DNA from: Bradyrhizobium sp. 200
GTDB taxonomy: Bacteria; Pseudomonadota; Alphaproteobacteria; Rhizobiales; Xanthobacteraceae
Reading direction: 5' to 3'
DNA length: 64,000 nucleotides
NCBI RefSeq assembly: GCF_023100945.1
Contig: NZ_CP064689.1
Coordinates: 9,220,001-9,284,000, forward strand
The position numbers and the translations under genes are program-made. The stretch's first letter is position 1. The number at the start of each line of letters is the position of its first letter. This document shows, in pieces, positions 1 to 7,587 of this stretch. The notes beneath the pieces are model-generated. The model did not search any database and was not told where the DNA came from. It was given only the letters and a program-made list of their open reading frames with translations.

Positions 1-1058
1 GACTCCTCCCTCGTGACCAGACCGGGAGGCCGGTGCTTGAGCCTGCTGTCATCCTGCCCGAGAAAGGGAAGGACGACGGTGCGCAATTTGCCTGTGCCGC
101 GCAGTTCGAACAGCCGCTTCATCGCCGCGTTCTGGGCCCGGTCGTGGATGCAGGCGATGGCGCTCTTCAGACGCGCGATCATGAACTGGCTCGGCGGGTC
201 GTGGCGCAGCCCGTATCCCGCCCGGCAACAGATGATCGTGTCGACCGGCTCCACATTGAGGCTGATGGACGGATCGCGGTCCGGCCAGAGCGGCGCGAGC
301 CCGAGATTATCGTAGACGCCGCCGTCGGTGAGATTCACGCGCTCGGAGCGCCTTGTGCCGTCGCGCTTGTCGAAGGGCAGCTCTTCATCGAGCGCTGGCA
401 GGAACATTGGATAGGCCGCCGAGGCGGTCACCGCATGCGCGAGCGTGATATCCGGGCGCGCCAGCCGGCCGAGGCGCCAGGACCCTGACTCGTTGGGGGT
501 GAAGTAAAACGCAGAGCCCGTGCGCAACTCGGCGGCGTTGACGATCAGGAGCGGCCTTCGGCCTTGCAGGTCGCGGAGGCGCTTCCCTTTGAACAGCTCG
601 TCGTCCATTGCCCTGCGCAATATCGTGGTGCGGCTCGCAAAGCGGCGGAACGGCAGGTGCCAGGTATCCATCTGCCAGCGGGGCCGCACCGCACCGGGCA
701 GGAGAAACGAACCGAGCCACAACAGCCATGTGAACGCAACGAAGAACAGGTTGGCGCTTCCGACAAGCATGCCGCAAAGAAGGGCCTTCAAACCCTCCCC
801 TGTCCGGAATGCCGTCCGGATCGCGGGGCCTGCGAGCCCGCGCGCAAGCGCCGCGCGTACGCGCGCTTCGAAAGCCGGGAAAGACTCGTCGTTCGCCGCA
901 TAGAGCGCGCCGATGACGCTGCCGCCTGAGACCGTCGACAGGATCTGCACCCGTTCAAGGATGCCGAGGTCGTTGAGGGCGCGCAGGCACCCAAGATGAA
1001 AGGCCATGGCGCGCGCGCCGCCGCCGGACAGGGCAAGGCCGATCGTCGATTTCGTCAT
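1..1058 (-). CDS. Patatin-like phospholipase (C-terminus beyond window edge)
   Basis: Predicted lipid acyl hydrolase, read on the minus strand from the ATG at 1058 and still open at base 1 (at least 352 residues seen). The oxyanion-hole motif SGGGARA lies at residues 11-17, the nucleophile Ser47 in VSGGSVIGA, and the catalytic aspartate D245 in TDGGVYDNLG, so the Ser/Asp dyad of the patatin family is complete. Residues about 90-121 form a strongly hydrophobic insertion (LLCGMLVGSANLFFVAFTWL and onward), which suggests membrane attachment; soluble patatins usually lack this. It starts 16 bp after the E2-E1-JAB stop, so it is very likely cotranscribed. In CBASS, patatins (CapV) are membrane-degrading effectors. 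That role is inferred here from context, because no nucleotide cyclase is visible. Confidence 0.88.
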   Translation of the reverse strand, partial: MTKSTIGLALSGGGARAMAFHLGCLRALNDLGILERVQILSTVSGGSVIGALYAANDESFPAFEARVRAALARGLAGPAIRTAFRTGEGLKALLCGMLVGSANLFFVAFTWLLWLGSFLLPGAVRPRWQMDTWHLPFRRFASRTTILRRAMDDELFKGKRLRDLQGRRPLLIVNAAELRTGSAFYFTPNESGSWRLGRLARPDITLAHAVTASAAYPMFLPALDEELPFDKRDGTRRSERVNLTDGGVYDNLGLAPLWPDRDPSISLNVEPVDTIICCRAGYGLRHDPPSQFMIARLKSAIACIHDRAQNAAMKRLFELRGTGKLRTVVLPFLGQDDSRLKHRPPGLVTREE

Positions 1059-1074
1059 CTGCATCCCTACCCCC

Positions 1075-3339
1075 TCATGCCGTGCGTCGCTGCGGCAACC
1101 GCTCCGCCTGCTGGTCGGCGAAGATCATCGCCAGCTCGGTTTCCGCGGCGATCAGCATTAGCGCCGGCATGGAATCCATCCCCATCAGCGCGGCGAGCCA
1201 GTCGATCTGCTGGCCGTCGACGGCGCTTGGCCTTGCCGATGAGCGCGGCGGATGCGAATGCCATTCGCCGACATAGCGCACCTGCCCAGCCGTGCGCTGG
1301 CGCACGCTGTCCATAAGCTCCTCGACGCCGTCGACTCCGCGCACGAAACTGCCCGGCTGCTCGTCGCTGTCCGGCGGCGCGGCGGAGGCATCGACCAAGT
1401 GAATGCGCTTCGCGGGAATATCGACGAGGCCAAAGAGAATGCCGCCGGTCTCGGACGGAACGCAGGCGTCGCGCATGACGCGGATGCGCCGCACGAGCCC
1501 CTCATCGATGGCGATTTCCCAAGCGCCTGCCCGGAAGCGCGCGACGGGTTCGGGCGTCATCGTCTCGACCCTGACCCCGCCGTCAGGCGCGAGAGTCCAG
1601 ATGCGGATCGCCGCCGATCCACCATCGATGGCGGCGGTCAGACCGGAAGCTGTCAACCCGCTCAGGATTGCCGCCTGCGATTGGGGAATCCGATTGGTGA
1701 TGGCGCGGCACGCGCCGGTGTAGGCGACGGTTTCAGCCGGCCTGCCGAGATGATCGGCAAGACGCTCCGTTCGCAGCACAAGTCCAAGATATTGAGCTTC
1801 GAGGTCGCGCAGCGTGAGTGCGCGGTCCGCGGGTTCTACGAGCAGCACCGCCGCATCGCCTGCCGGGTTGAAGAACAAGCTCACCCGTCGGCCCGGCGCC
1901 GCATGGTCCGAGAGGTGCCGCGCGGCGACCACGGAGGCCGTCGCGTCGATAATTAGGTCCGCGCCGCGAAGCGCGCTTTCAATTGCGGCTCCCTCGTCTC
2001 CTGCCGCGAAGAGATTTGCCGGAATCGCAGTCGCGCGCGGCGGCCCGGCAAGAGTGGAGTTGATGTGGTCCGCGAGAATTCTCGCTTTGGGGCGGGTCAC
2101 CGCGTCTCCCCGTGCAACGTGACGCGCAAGGTTGTGCGGCAGGAGCCGGTCATCATCGACCACCGTCCAGCGGAAGCGACCTTCGCGCGCAAGTGAATCG
2201 GCGACATGCGAGCCGATGGCGCCCGCGCCGGCCAAAATCGTGTTCCTCTCGTCGGATGAGCTGCGGCCCGTGAGCCGCGCCGCGAAGTCAGCCTCGAATG
2301 CGAGATGCACTTCGGCGGCCTGTACCTCTATGGCCGCGATAGCCGCCTCGTCGGGAGTCGTCGCCCCGATCATTTTTACGTAGCCGACCTTGCCGAGACC
2401 TTGGGACGGTTGCGCGATTCCGAGCGCCACCGCGATGTCGCCCGCGCTACGCGCGGTAACAAAGGCGCGGTGATCCAGCCCGTCCTGCTGCACCCCGCGC
2501 GGCGAGACGATCGGCATTTCCACGATCACGGCAAAACGGCCATTGAGACGCCATGCCGCGGAAGGTCCTTCGGCAATCCAGGCGCCAAGCCGCGTCCTGA
2601 GATCATCGAATAGATTGATTCGGCGTTCGCCGAGTATCGCCGCAAGGCTGGCGAGACTATGAGGCGCAAACTTCAGGCGCCTCATGTGCTCGGGCGGCAC
2701 CTTGTAGGTGACGATGCAGAATGGCTCGGCGGTGGACGGAAGCTTGCCCGGCTCCGCTTTGCGCACGCGCAGAATCGCGCCGTCGCCCGGATCATGCTCG
2801 GCGATAAGGTCCTGCGCCGGGCTGGCATCGAGCACCGACCGTGCAATGAAGAAACTGAGAGGGCTGCCCATCAGTACTGGGTCGAGCGGTTGGCGGGCAT
2901 CGTGCAGCTCGCCGCGCCCTGCCCGGCGAAACCACGACACGATGCGCTCGATCAGTTCCGCCGGCGTCCACGTCAGCCGCGCCTCGGCCCAAGGCCGATC
3001 GTCGATGCAGATCGTGGCCGGGAAGCCCTCGGGCACAAGCTGCTGGTGCTCGGTGTCGGGAAAGTCCTCGCGCAACATCGTGACGAGGGGCTGCGCATTC
3101 TCCCGCGTGAAGAGGACTCCGACGCGCTCGGTATGCAGGACCGGATAGACGGGACGCTGCGGCGCGCCCGTCAGAAGGTTGAGAATGACGAGTTCCTGCC
3201 CGCCGCGCCGGCGGCCTTCCACAAAGGCGCCGGCTGGCGCGCCGTAGCGGCGCATGAAGTCCGCAACGGCTCCGGCCGCCACATGGCGGAAGCCGGAGCC
3301 GTCGATCGCCTCCTCGAAGGTGGCCAGCCAGGGTTCCAT
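1075..3339 (-). CDS. E2-E1-JAB fusion: bacterial ubiquitin-like conjugation and deconjugation protein
   Basis: A 754-residue three-module protein. The N-terminal E2-like fold holds a candidate catalytic Cys111 in ATICIDDRPW, followed by the bacterial E2 signature around ELH..RQPLDPVL (144-156). A bacterial-specific middle segment (about 160-360) follows. The ThiF/E1 Rossmann domain has GAGAIGS (371-377) for ATP, VDDDRLLPHNLARH (394-407), and candidate catalytic Cys544 in YTGACRA. The C-terminal JAB/JAMM peptidase has Glu630 (SETGGIL), His694-x-His696 (EWHSHP) and S705-x2-D708, a full zinc-protease set. In type II CBASS the equivalent activities are split between Cap2 (E1-E2) and Cap3 (JAB); here one chain could attach and remove a modifier. 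It sits 5 bp after the metallo-beta-lactamase gene and 16 bp before the patatin gene. The modifier and target are not evident in the window. Confidence 0.92.
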   Translation of the reverse strand: MEPWLATFEEAIDGSGFRHVAAGAVADFMRRYGAPAGAFVEGRRRGGQELVILNLLTGAPQRPVYPVLHTERVGVLFTRENAQPLVTMLREDFPDTEHQQLVPEGFPATICIDDRPWAEARLTWTPAELIERIVSWFRRAGRGELHDARQPLDPVLMGSPLSFFIARSVLDASPAQDLIAEHDPGDGAILRVRKAEPGKLPSTAEPFCIVTYKVPPEHMRRLKFAPHSLASLAAILGERRINLFDDLRTRLGAWIAEGPSAAWRLNGRFAVIVEMPIVSPRGVQQDGLDHRAFVTARSAGDIAVALGIAQPSQGLGKVGYVKMIGATTPDEAAIAAIEVQAAEVHLAFEADFAARLTGRSSSDERNTILAGAGAIGSHVADSLAREGRFRWTVVDDDRLLPHNLARHVARGDAVTRPKARILADHINSTLAGPPRATAIPANLFAAGDEGAAIESALRGADLIIDATASVVAARHLSDHAAPGRRVSLFFNPAGDAAVLLVEPADRALTLRDLEAQYLGLVLRTERLADHLGRPAETVAYTGACRAITNRIPQSQAAILSGLTASGLTAAIDGGSAAIRIWTLAPDGGVRVETMTPEPVARFRAGAWEIAIDEGLVRRIRVMRDACVPSETGGILFGLVDIPAKRIHLVDASAAPPDSDEQPGSFVRGVDGVEELMDSVRQRTAGQVRYVGEWHSHPPRSSARPSAVDGQQIDWLAALMGMDSMPALMLIAAETELAMIFADQQAERLPQRRTA

Positions 3340-3344
3340 GGTGA

Positions 3345-4475
3345 TCAGCCGGCTCGCGGCGTGCTAGCTGCGGCGTAGGTGCTGACCATCGGCGCCGCGA
3401 TGATCATCGCGATCCCGTAGGCGGTGATCTCGAAGCCAAACGGCGCAGGCCTTGCTTTAGACGGATACTCCATCGTGACCGTGAACTGGCCGCCGATGTT
3501 GCTCGTTACGCGGCGATGGTGATTGGCCGCCTGCCGGTGAGGCGGCTGCACGTCATCATCTTCCTTCGATCCCTTCGCAGGGATTGGCCAGCTCGGCGAT
3601 ACGATGATGCCGCCGCTGCGTCCCTGCGTTTCAAACAGCCACTTCACATTCGGGACGGCCTTCGTCTCATCCGTTCCTCGGTCCGGGCCGAGCGAGAGAT
3701 ACGAACAATGGTGAGGGAGCTTCATTAAATCCCAGAGCAGCCGGTCGTCGTTACCCTTCCCGCGGGTCACCTGCACGATCGTCGAAATGCTCTCGTAATC
3801 GACATCCGACCCGAGGATCGCATAGGTGTCGTTGCCGCCCTCGCGGAACGTCACCTGCATGACGATGGAGTTCTGGTTGCGGTCGATCACCGTCTGCTCG
3901 TCCTGCCGCCAGCCGAACGGGCTGTGGACGAAGAACTCGGCCTGCGCCGGTCCTTCCTTGGCGTAGCCCGGCACGATCTTGCCGGCGTTGACGATCAGGT
4001 GCTTGCGGCTTTCGAAGTCGATGCCGAGCTTCGCAAAGCACTCCTTGAGAAGTTCGGGACGGGAAAACACCCGAACGCCCTTGCCTTGCCTCAGCCGGTG
4101 AATGGCCTCCGCGCGCACCAGCCGCGCATCGCCATCAAGGCCCTCCTCGCAGATCGCCGCGGCAGGCACCCAAAGCTCGGTAATGCGGACGCGGTCGTCG
4201 TCCTGGTACACCTTCGCATGCTCAAGCCAGAAGAATTCACCGAAGCCGCAGCAGTGGTCGTCGTCGAGATGGGTGATGCAGACGGCGTCGTAATTGTTGC
4301 GCCGCGCCTTCGCCAGATCGCGCCGGAGCTCCGAGGGGAGGTCGCAACGCAGGTCTTTATCGTCGTCGGCGCAGCGCATGTCGGCGTAGTCGACCAGCAC
4401 CTTGCGGCCGTCCGCGAGGTCGAGGCGGAGCGTATCGGCATTTCCGAGAGGGAAAAAGTGAACTTTCGCAAGCAT
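3345..4475 (-). CDS. ComEC-like metallo-beta-lactamase-fold hydrolase, first gene of the defence-type operon
   Basis: Predicted metal-dependent hydrolase of the MBL fold, 376 residues from ATG 4475 (GGAG lies 9 bases upstream; an in-frame ATG at 4490 has no clear ribosome site). Counting from the 4490 methionine, the metal motif is H74-L-D76-D-D78-H79, the HxDxDH form typical of ComEC/Rec2-type domains rather than HxHxDH. Near the middle, ILGSDVDYES and LMKLPHHCS match the ComEC GDxD and LKxxHHGS motifs. The chain ends in a hydrophobic stretch and the residues STPRAG, so its last residue is a glycine. It leads an operon with the E2-E1-JAB and patatin genes. MBL proteins are known companions of bacterial E1/E2/JAB genes; the substrate is unknown and could be nucleotide, nucleic acid or a conjugate. 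Confidence 0.83.
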   Translation of the reverse strand: MLAKVHFFPLGNADTLRLDLADGRKVLVDYADMRCADDDKDLRCDLPSELRRDLAKARRNNYDAVCITHLDDDHCCGFGEFFWLEHAKVYQDDDRVRITELWVPAAAICEEGLDGDARLVRAEAIHRLRQGKGVRVFSRPELLKECFAKLGIDFESRKHLIVNAGKIVPGYAKEGPAQAEFFVHSPFGWRQDEQTVIDRNQNSIVMQVTFREGGNDTYAILGSDVDYESISTIVQVTRGKGNDDRLLWDLMKLPHHCSYLSLGPDRGTDETKAVPNVKWLFETQGRSGGIIVSPSWPIPAKGSKEDDDVQPPHRQAANHHRRVTSNIGGQFTVTMEYPSKARPAPFGFEITAYGIAMIIAAPMVSTYAAASTPRAG

Positions 4476-4533
4476 TTGGGCAGTCTCCATGGATTAGGCC
4501 CGCGGGCCCGTTGTGGGTAACTCGGCTTTCGCC

Positions 4534-4600
4534 GTTGACGATTCTTCGTCCGTTAGCTAAGAAACTATACGGATCGCCTTTTGCGGTCAATATAGTTTCT
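4534..4600. promoter_or_regulatory. Divergent promoter with a 10-bp inverted repeat, likely WYL-protein operator
   Basis: The 10-bp arms AGAAACTATA (4560-4569) and TATAGTTTCT (4591-4600) are exact inverted copies separated by 21 bp. On the plus strand, TTGACG (4535-4540) and TAAGAA (4558-4563) are 17 bp apart and would drive the WYL gene. On the minus strand, TTGACC (complement of 4585-4590) and TATAGT (complement of 4564-4569) are 15 bp apart and would drive the MBL/E2-E1-JAB/patatin operon. The left arm overlaps both predicted -10 boxes, so one bound regulator could silence both directions. BrxR and CapW proteins are known to repress through such repeats; binding here is inferred. Confidence 0.65.
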
Positions 4601-4620
4601 ATACGTATCCACAGGGACTC

Positions 4621-5544
4621 ATGGGCAAGGAAACAGCCGATCTGCGCTGGGGTGTTGAGCAGCGCCTCGAATTCATCGAATTCCAACTCTTCTGGGAGGG
4701 TCGGCTGAATCGGGCCGACATCACCCGTTACTTCGGCGTCTCCGTGCCACAGGCTTCCAAGGACCTGAGCCAGTATCAGGAGCTGGCGCCAGATAACGTC
4801 GTCTATGACCGCAGTGAAAAGCGCTACTTCGCCGCAAAGAACTTCACGCCCCGCTTCCTGAAGCCGGACCCGGACCGCTACCTCTCGCAACTATGGATGA
4901 TCGCCGAGGGCGCCGTCAGCCGCGAAGAGAGCTGGGTATCGCGCCCGCCCTCGTTCGAAACGCTGCCGATGCCACGCCGCCATGTGGATCCCGAAGTGCT
5001 GAGGCACACGCTCGCGGCGATTCGTGAACGTCAGGCGCTTGAAGTTCGTTACCAGTCTCTATCCGGCAATCGCCCGCAGGCGACATGGCGTTGGATATCG
5101 CCCCATGCAGTCGCTCACGACGGGCAGCGCTGGCACGTCCGCGCATTCTGCCACATCGACCGCTCCTTCAAGGACTTCCTACTGCCGCGATTCTTGAAGA
5201 CGCGGGCAACCGCGCTTGCGGAAGCAATGCCCGAGCAGGACGCGATCTGGAATGAGATCGTGACCGTCGCGTTGAAGCCTCATCCCGGCCTGTCCGATGA
5301 CCAGAAGCACGTGGTCGCGCAGGATTTCGGGATGAAAGGCGGGCTTCTTGAAATGAAGGTCCGTCTCGCGCTTCTTTACTATCTGCTGAAGCGGCTCAAC
5401 CTTGATTTCAATGAAGAGAAGCGGCCGGCTAGAGAGCAGCACGTTGTCTTGGCCGATCCAAACGACGTGCGCTTAGCGCTGCAACGGGCACAGGCGCCCA
5501 CACTCGCAGAGACAAATGCACGCGCGACAGGCTGTGCCAATTGA
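4621..5544 (+). CDS. WYL-domain transcriptional regulator, BrxR/CapW type
   Basis: A 307-residue regulator: an N-terminal winged helix-turn-helix (about 10-75, with GRLNRADITRYFGVSVPQAS), a WYL-type ligand domain (about 130-205, core RWISPHAVAHDGQRWHVRAF) and a C-terminal WCX-like dimerisation region (about 215-295). This is the domain order and size of BrxR, which represses BREX, and of CapW, which controls CBASS. It is transcribed away from the E2-E1-JAB operon, and its stop is 24 bp before mod, so it may control both the conjugation operon and the restriction operon. The inverted repeat 20 bp upstream of its ATG is the obvious operator. The ligand that would relieve repression is unknown. 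Confidence 0.87.
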   Translation: MGKETADLRWGVEQRLEFIEFQLFWEGRLNRADITRYFGVSVPQASKDLSQYQELAPDNVVYDRSEKRYFAAKNFTPRFLKPDPDRYLSQLWMIAEGAVSREESWVSRPPSFETLPMPRRHVDPEVLRHTLAAIRERQALEVRYQSLSGNRPQATWRWISPHAVAHDGQRWHVRAFCHIDRSFKDFLLPRFLKTRATALAEAMPEQDAIWNEIVTVALKPHPGLSDDQKHVVAQDFGMKGGLLEMKVRLALLYYLLKRLNLDFNEEKRPAREQHVVLADPNDVRLALQRAQAPTLAETNARATGCAN

Positions 5545-5568
5545 AAGAAGATTTGCCAAGAGGGCATT

Positions 5569-7587
5569 ATGACGAAATACGGACCGCACAACCCGCACCC
5601 GCTTTCAACGATGCGCACCGAACTGGTGTGGGAGGGCAAATACGATGAATTTGGGAGCCGCCGTGAGGTAGACGCGGCTCGGCTTTCTATGCCGCTACAA
5701 AAGATCGAAACCATCGACGAGCCACGCTCACGCGCAGCGGGTCAGGGTGAGCTGTTTGATGAGAAGAAGGCGCACCGTGACGACTTTCGGAATCGCCTCA
5801 TCTGGGGCGATAACAAGTTGATTACAGCGTCGTTGTTGCAGGAATTTAAGGGGGCTATCGACCTCGTTTATATCGATCCACCGTTCGATGTTGGCGCCGA
5901 CTTTTCTATGCGGGTTCCGCTCGGGGACGAAGATGACAGCGTCTCGAAGGATCAAAGCATTCTAGAAATGGTCGCATACAGGGATATGTGGGGACGCGGT
6001 GCCGCGTCTTATCTGAATACAATTTATGAGCGGCTCACGCTCACCAAAGAACTACTTTCGGAGCGCGGAAGCATTTACATCCATATCGGTCCAAATGTTA
6101 GCCATCTTGTCCGATTAATAGCGACCGATGTGTTCGGTCCAGAGTTCGATCGCCGAGAGATAATATGGAAGCGAGTTTCCTCTCGCAGCCACGGCCAATA
6201 TTACCCGGCAACCCACGACTCGATTTTGTTCTTCACGAAATCCCAGACGCCTATTTGGAATCAGCTCTACGAACCACTCGATGAAAAGTACGTAAACGAT
6301 AAATACCGGTTCAAAGACCCTGACGGACGTAAGTATAGGCGGGACAATTGCCTTAACCAGAACAAGAACAGGCCGAACCTCACATACGAATGGAACGGCC
6401 ACGTTCGTACATGGCGCTGGACAAAGGACAAGATGCAGGATCTCGAACGTTCCGGTCGTCTGGTTTACACGAAGAACGGAGTGCCCGAATACAAGCGCTA
6501 TCTGGACGAGTCTGAAGGTGTCACGCTCCAATCAGTATGGACGAATATCCCTCCTGTTAATTCGCAGGCGATGGAAGATACAGGCTATGATACGCAGAAG
6601 CCTGAGGCGTTGCTTGAAAGGATAATCAAGGCTTCCTCGAACGAAGACGATCTCGTAGCCGATTTCTTTTGCGGGTCGGGGACGACCCTTGCTGTAGCTG
6701 AAAAGCTGGGTCGGCGGTGGATTGGGTCGGATCTTGGCCGCTTTGCCATTCATACGACGCGAAAGCGTCTGATCGGTGTGCAACGTGAGCTTCATGAAGA
6801 AGGGAGCGCCTATCGTTCCTTTGATGTTTACAACCTCGGACGCTATGAACGGCAGTGGTGGCAGATCGATGCCCTCAAGGGCGCCGACGATGAGCATCGC
6901 AAATTGGTGCTCCGATTCTTCCGGGCGGAAGAATTGACGTTGGCTCCCTCGCCTTTGCTTCACGGGCGCAAGGGCGCGGCTTTCGTCCACGTCGATGGGA
7001 TCGATAGCATCTTCAGTCGCGGCGAGGTCGTCGCCCTCGCAGAGGCTGTGAAGGCCGCGGGAGGCCGAGAGGTATATTGCCTTGCCTGGGATTTCGAAAT
7101 GGATATCCGGCAGGTGGTCGCCGCTGCCGAAGCAGAGCATGGCGTGAAGGTGCGGTTGCATCGCATCCCACGCGAAATTATGGAGCGCAATAGGACAGAA
7201 GTACCGCCTTTCTTCGAAGTAGCGCTGCTCGAAGCGGCCCCTGTCTACCGGAAGAACGGAACGGGCGTTAAGATCGTCGATATCAAGCTCCAAAACTTTC
7301 TGCCTTCGCTCACCGAGGTGCCATCGAAGGAACTCGAAGCACTGCAAGAGCGGGCGGTACAGAGCGGCTTCGATTTCATTGATTTCTGGGCCGTAGACTT
7401 TGATTGGAAGCCAGATCAGCCTTTCAACCATCATTGGCAGGATTATCGGGCGCGCAAAGACCGGGGTTTAAAAACGGTGAGCGACGCGGAGTTCGTCTAT
7501 GAGAGCGGCGGGCGACGCACCGCCTGCGTGAAGGTCGTCGATGTATTCGGCTGCGATACCAGCATCACCGTGGAGGTCGAGACATGA
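5569..7587 (+). CDS. Type III-like Mod DNA adenine/cytosine-N4 methyltransferase
   Basis: A 672-residue site-specific amino-methyltransferase. The catalytic motif IDPPF (102-106) comes before the AdoMet motif DFFCGSGT (365-372), the order of the beta class used by Type III Mod proteins. The stretch between them (about 140-340) is the likely target-recognition region, and an unusually long C-terminal part (about 430-672) follows the methylase core. It overlaps res by 4 bp (ATGA), so the two are translationally coupled. The 5.8-6.6 kb part is visibly richer in A/T and rarer codons than the neighbouring WYL and res genes, which suggests that the recognition segment has a different history. Whether the protein modifies alone or only in complex with Res cannot be told from sequence. 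Confidence 0.88.
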   Translation: MTKYGPHNPHPLSTMRTELVWEGKYDEFGSRREVDAARLSMPLQKIETIDEPRSRAAGQGELFDEKKAHRDDFRNRLIWGDNKLITASLLQEFKGAIDLVYIDPPFDVGADFSMRVPLGDEDDSVSKDQSILEMVAYRDMWGRGAASYLNTIYERLTLTKELLSERGSIYIHIGPNVSHLVRLIATDVFGPEFDRREIIWKRVSSRSHGQYYPATHDSILFFTKSQTPIWNQLYEPLDEKYVNDKYRFKDPDGRKYRRDNCLNQNKNRPNLTYEWNGHVRTWRWTKDKMQDLERSGRLVYTKNGVPEYKRYLDESEGVTLQSVWTNIPPVNSQAMEDTGYDTQKPEALLERIIKASSNEDDLVADFFCGSGTTLAVAEKLGRRWIGSDLGRFAIHTTRKRLIGVQRELHEEGSAYRSFDVYNLGRYERQWWQIDALKGADDEHRKLVLRFFRAEELTLAPSPLLHGRKGAAFVHVDGIDSIFSRGEVVALAEAVKAAGGREVYCLAWDFEMDIRQVVAAAEAEHGVKVRLHRIPREIMERNRTEVPPFFEVALLEAAPVYRKNGTGVKIVDIKLQNFLPSLTEVPSKELEALQERAVQSGFDFIDFWAVDFDWKPDQPFNHHWQDYRARKDRGLKTVSDAEFVYESGGRRTACVKVVDVFGCDTSITVEVET

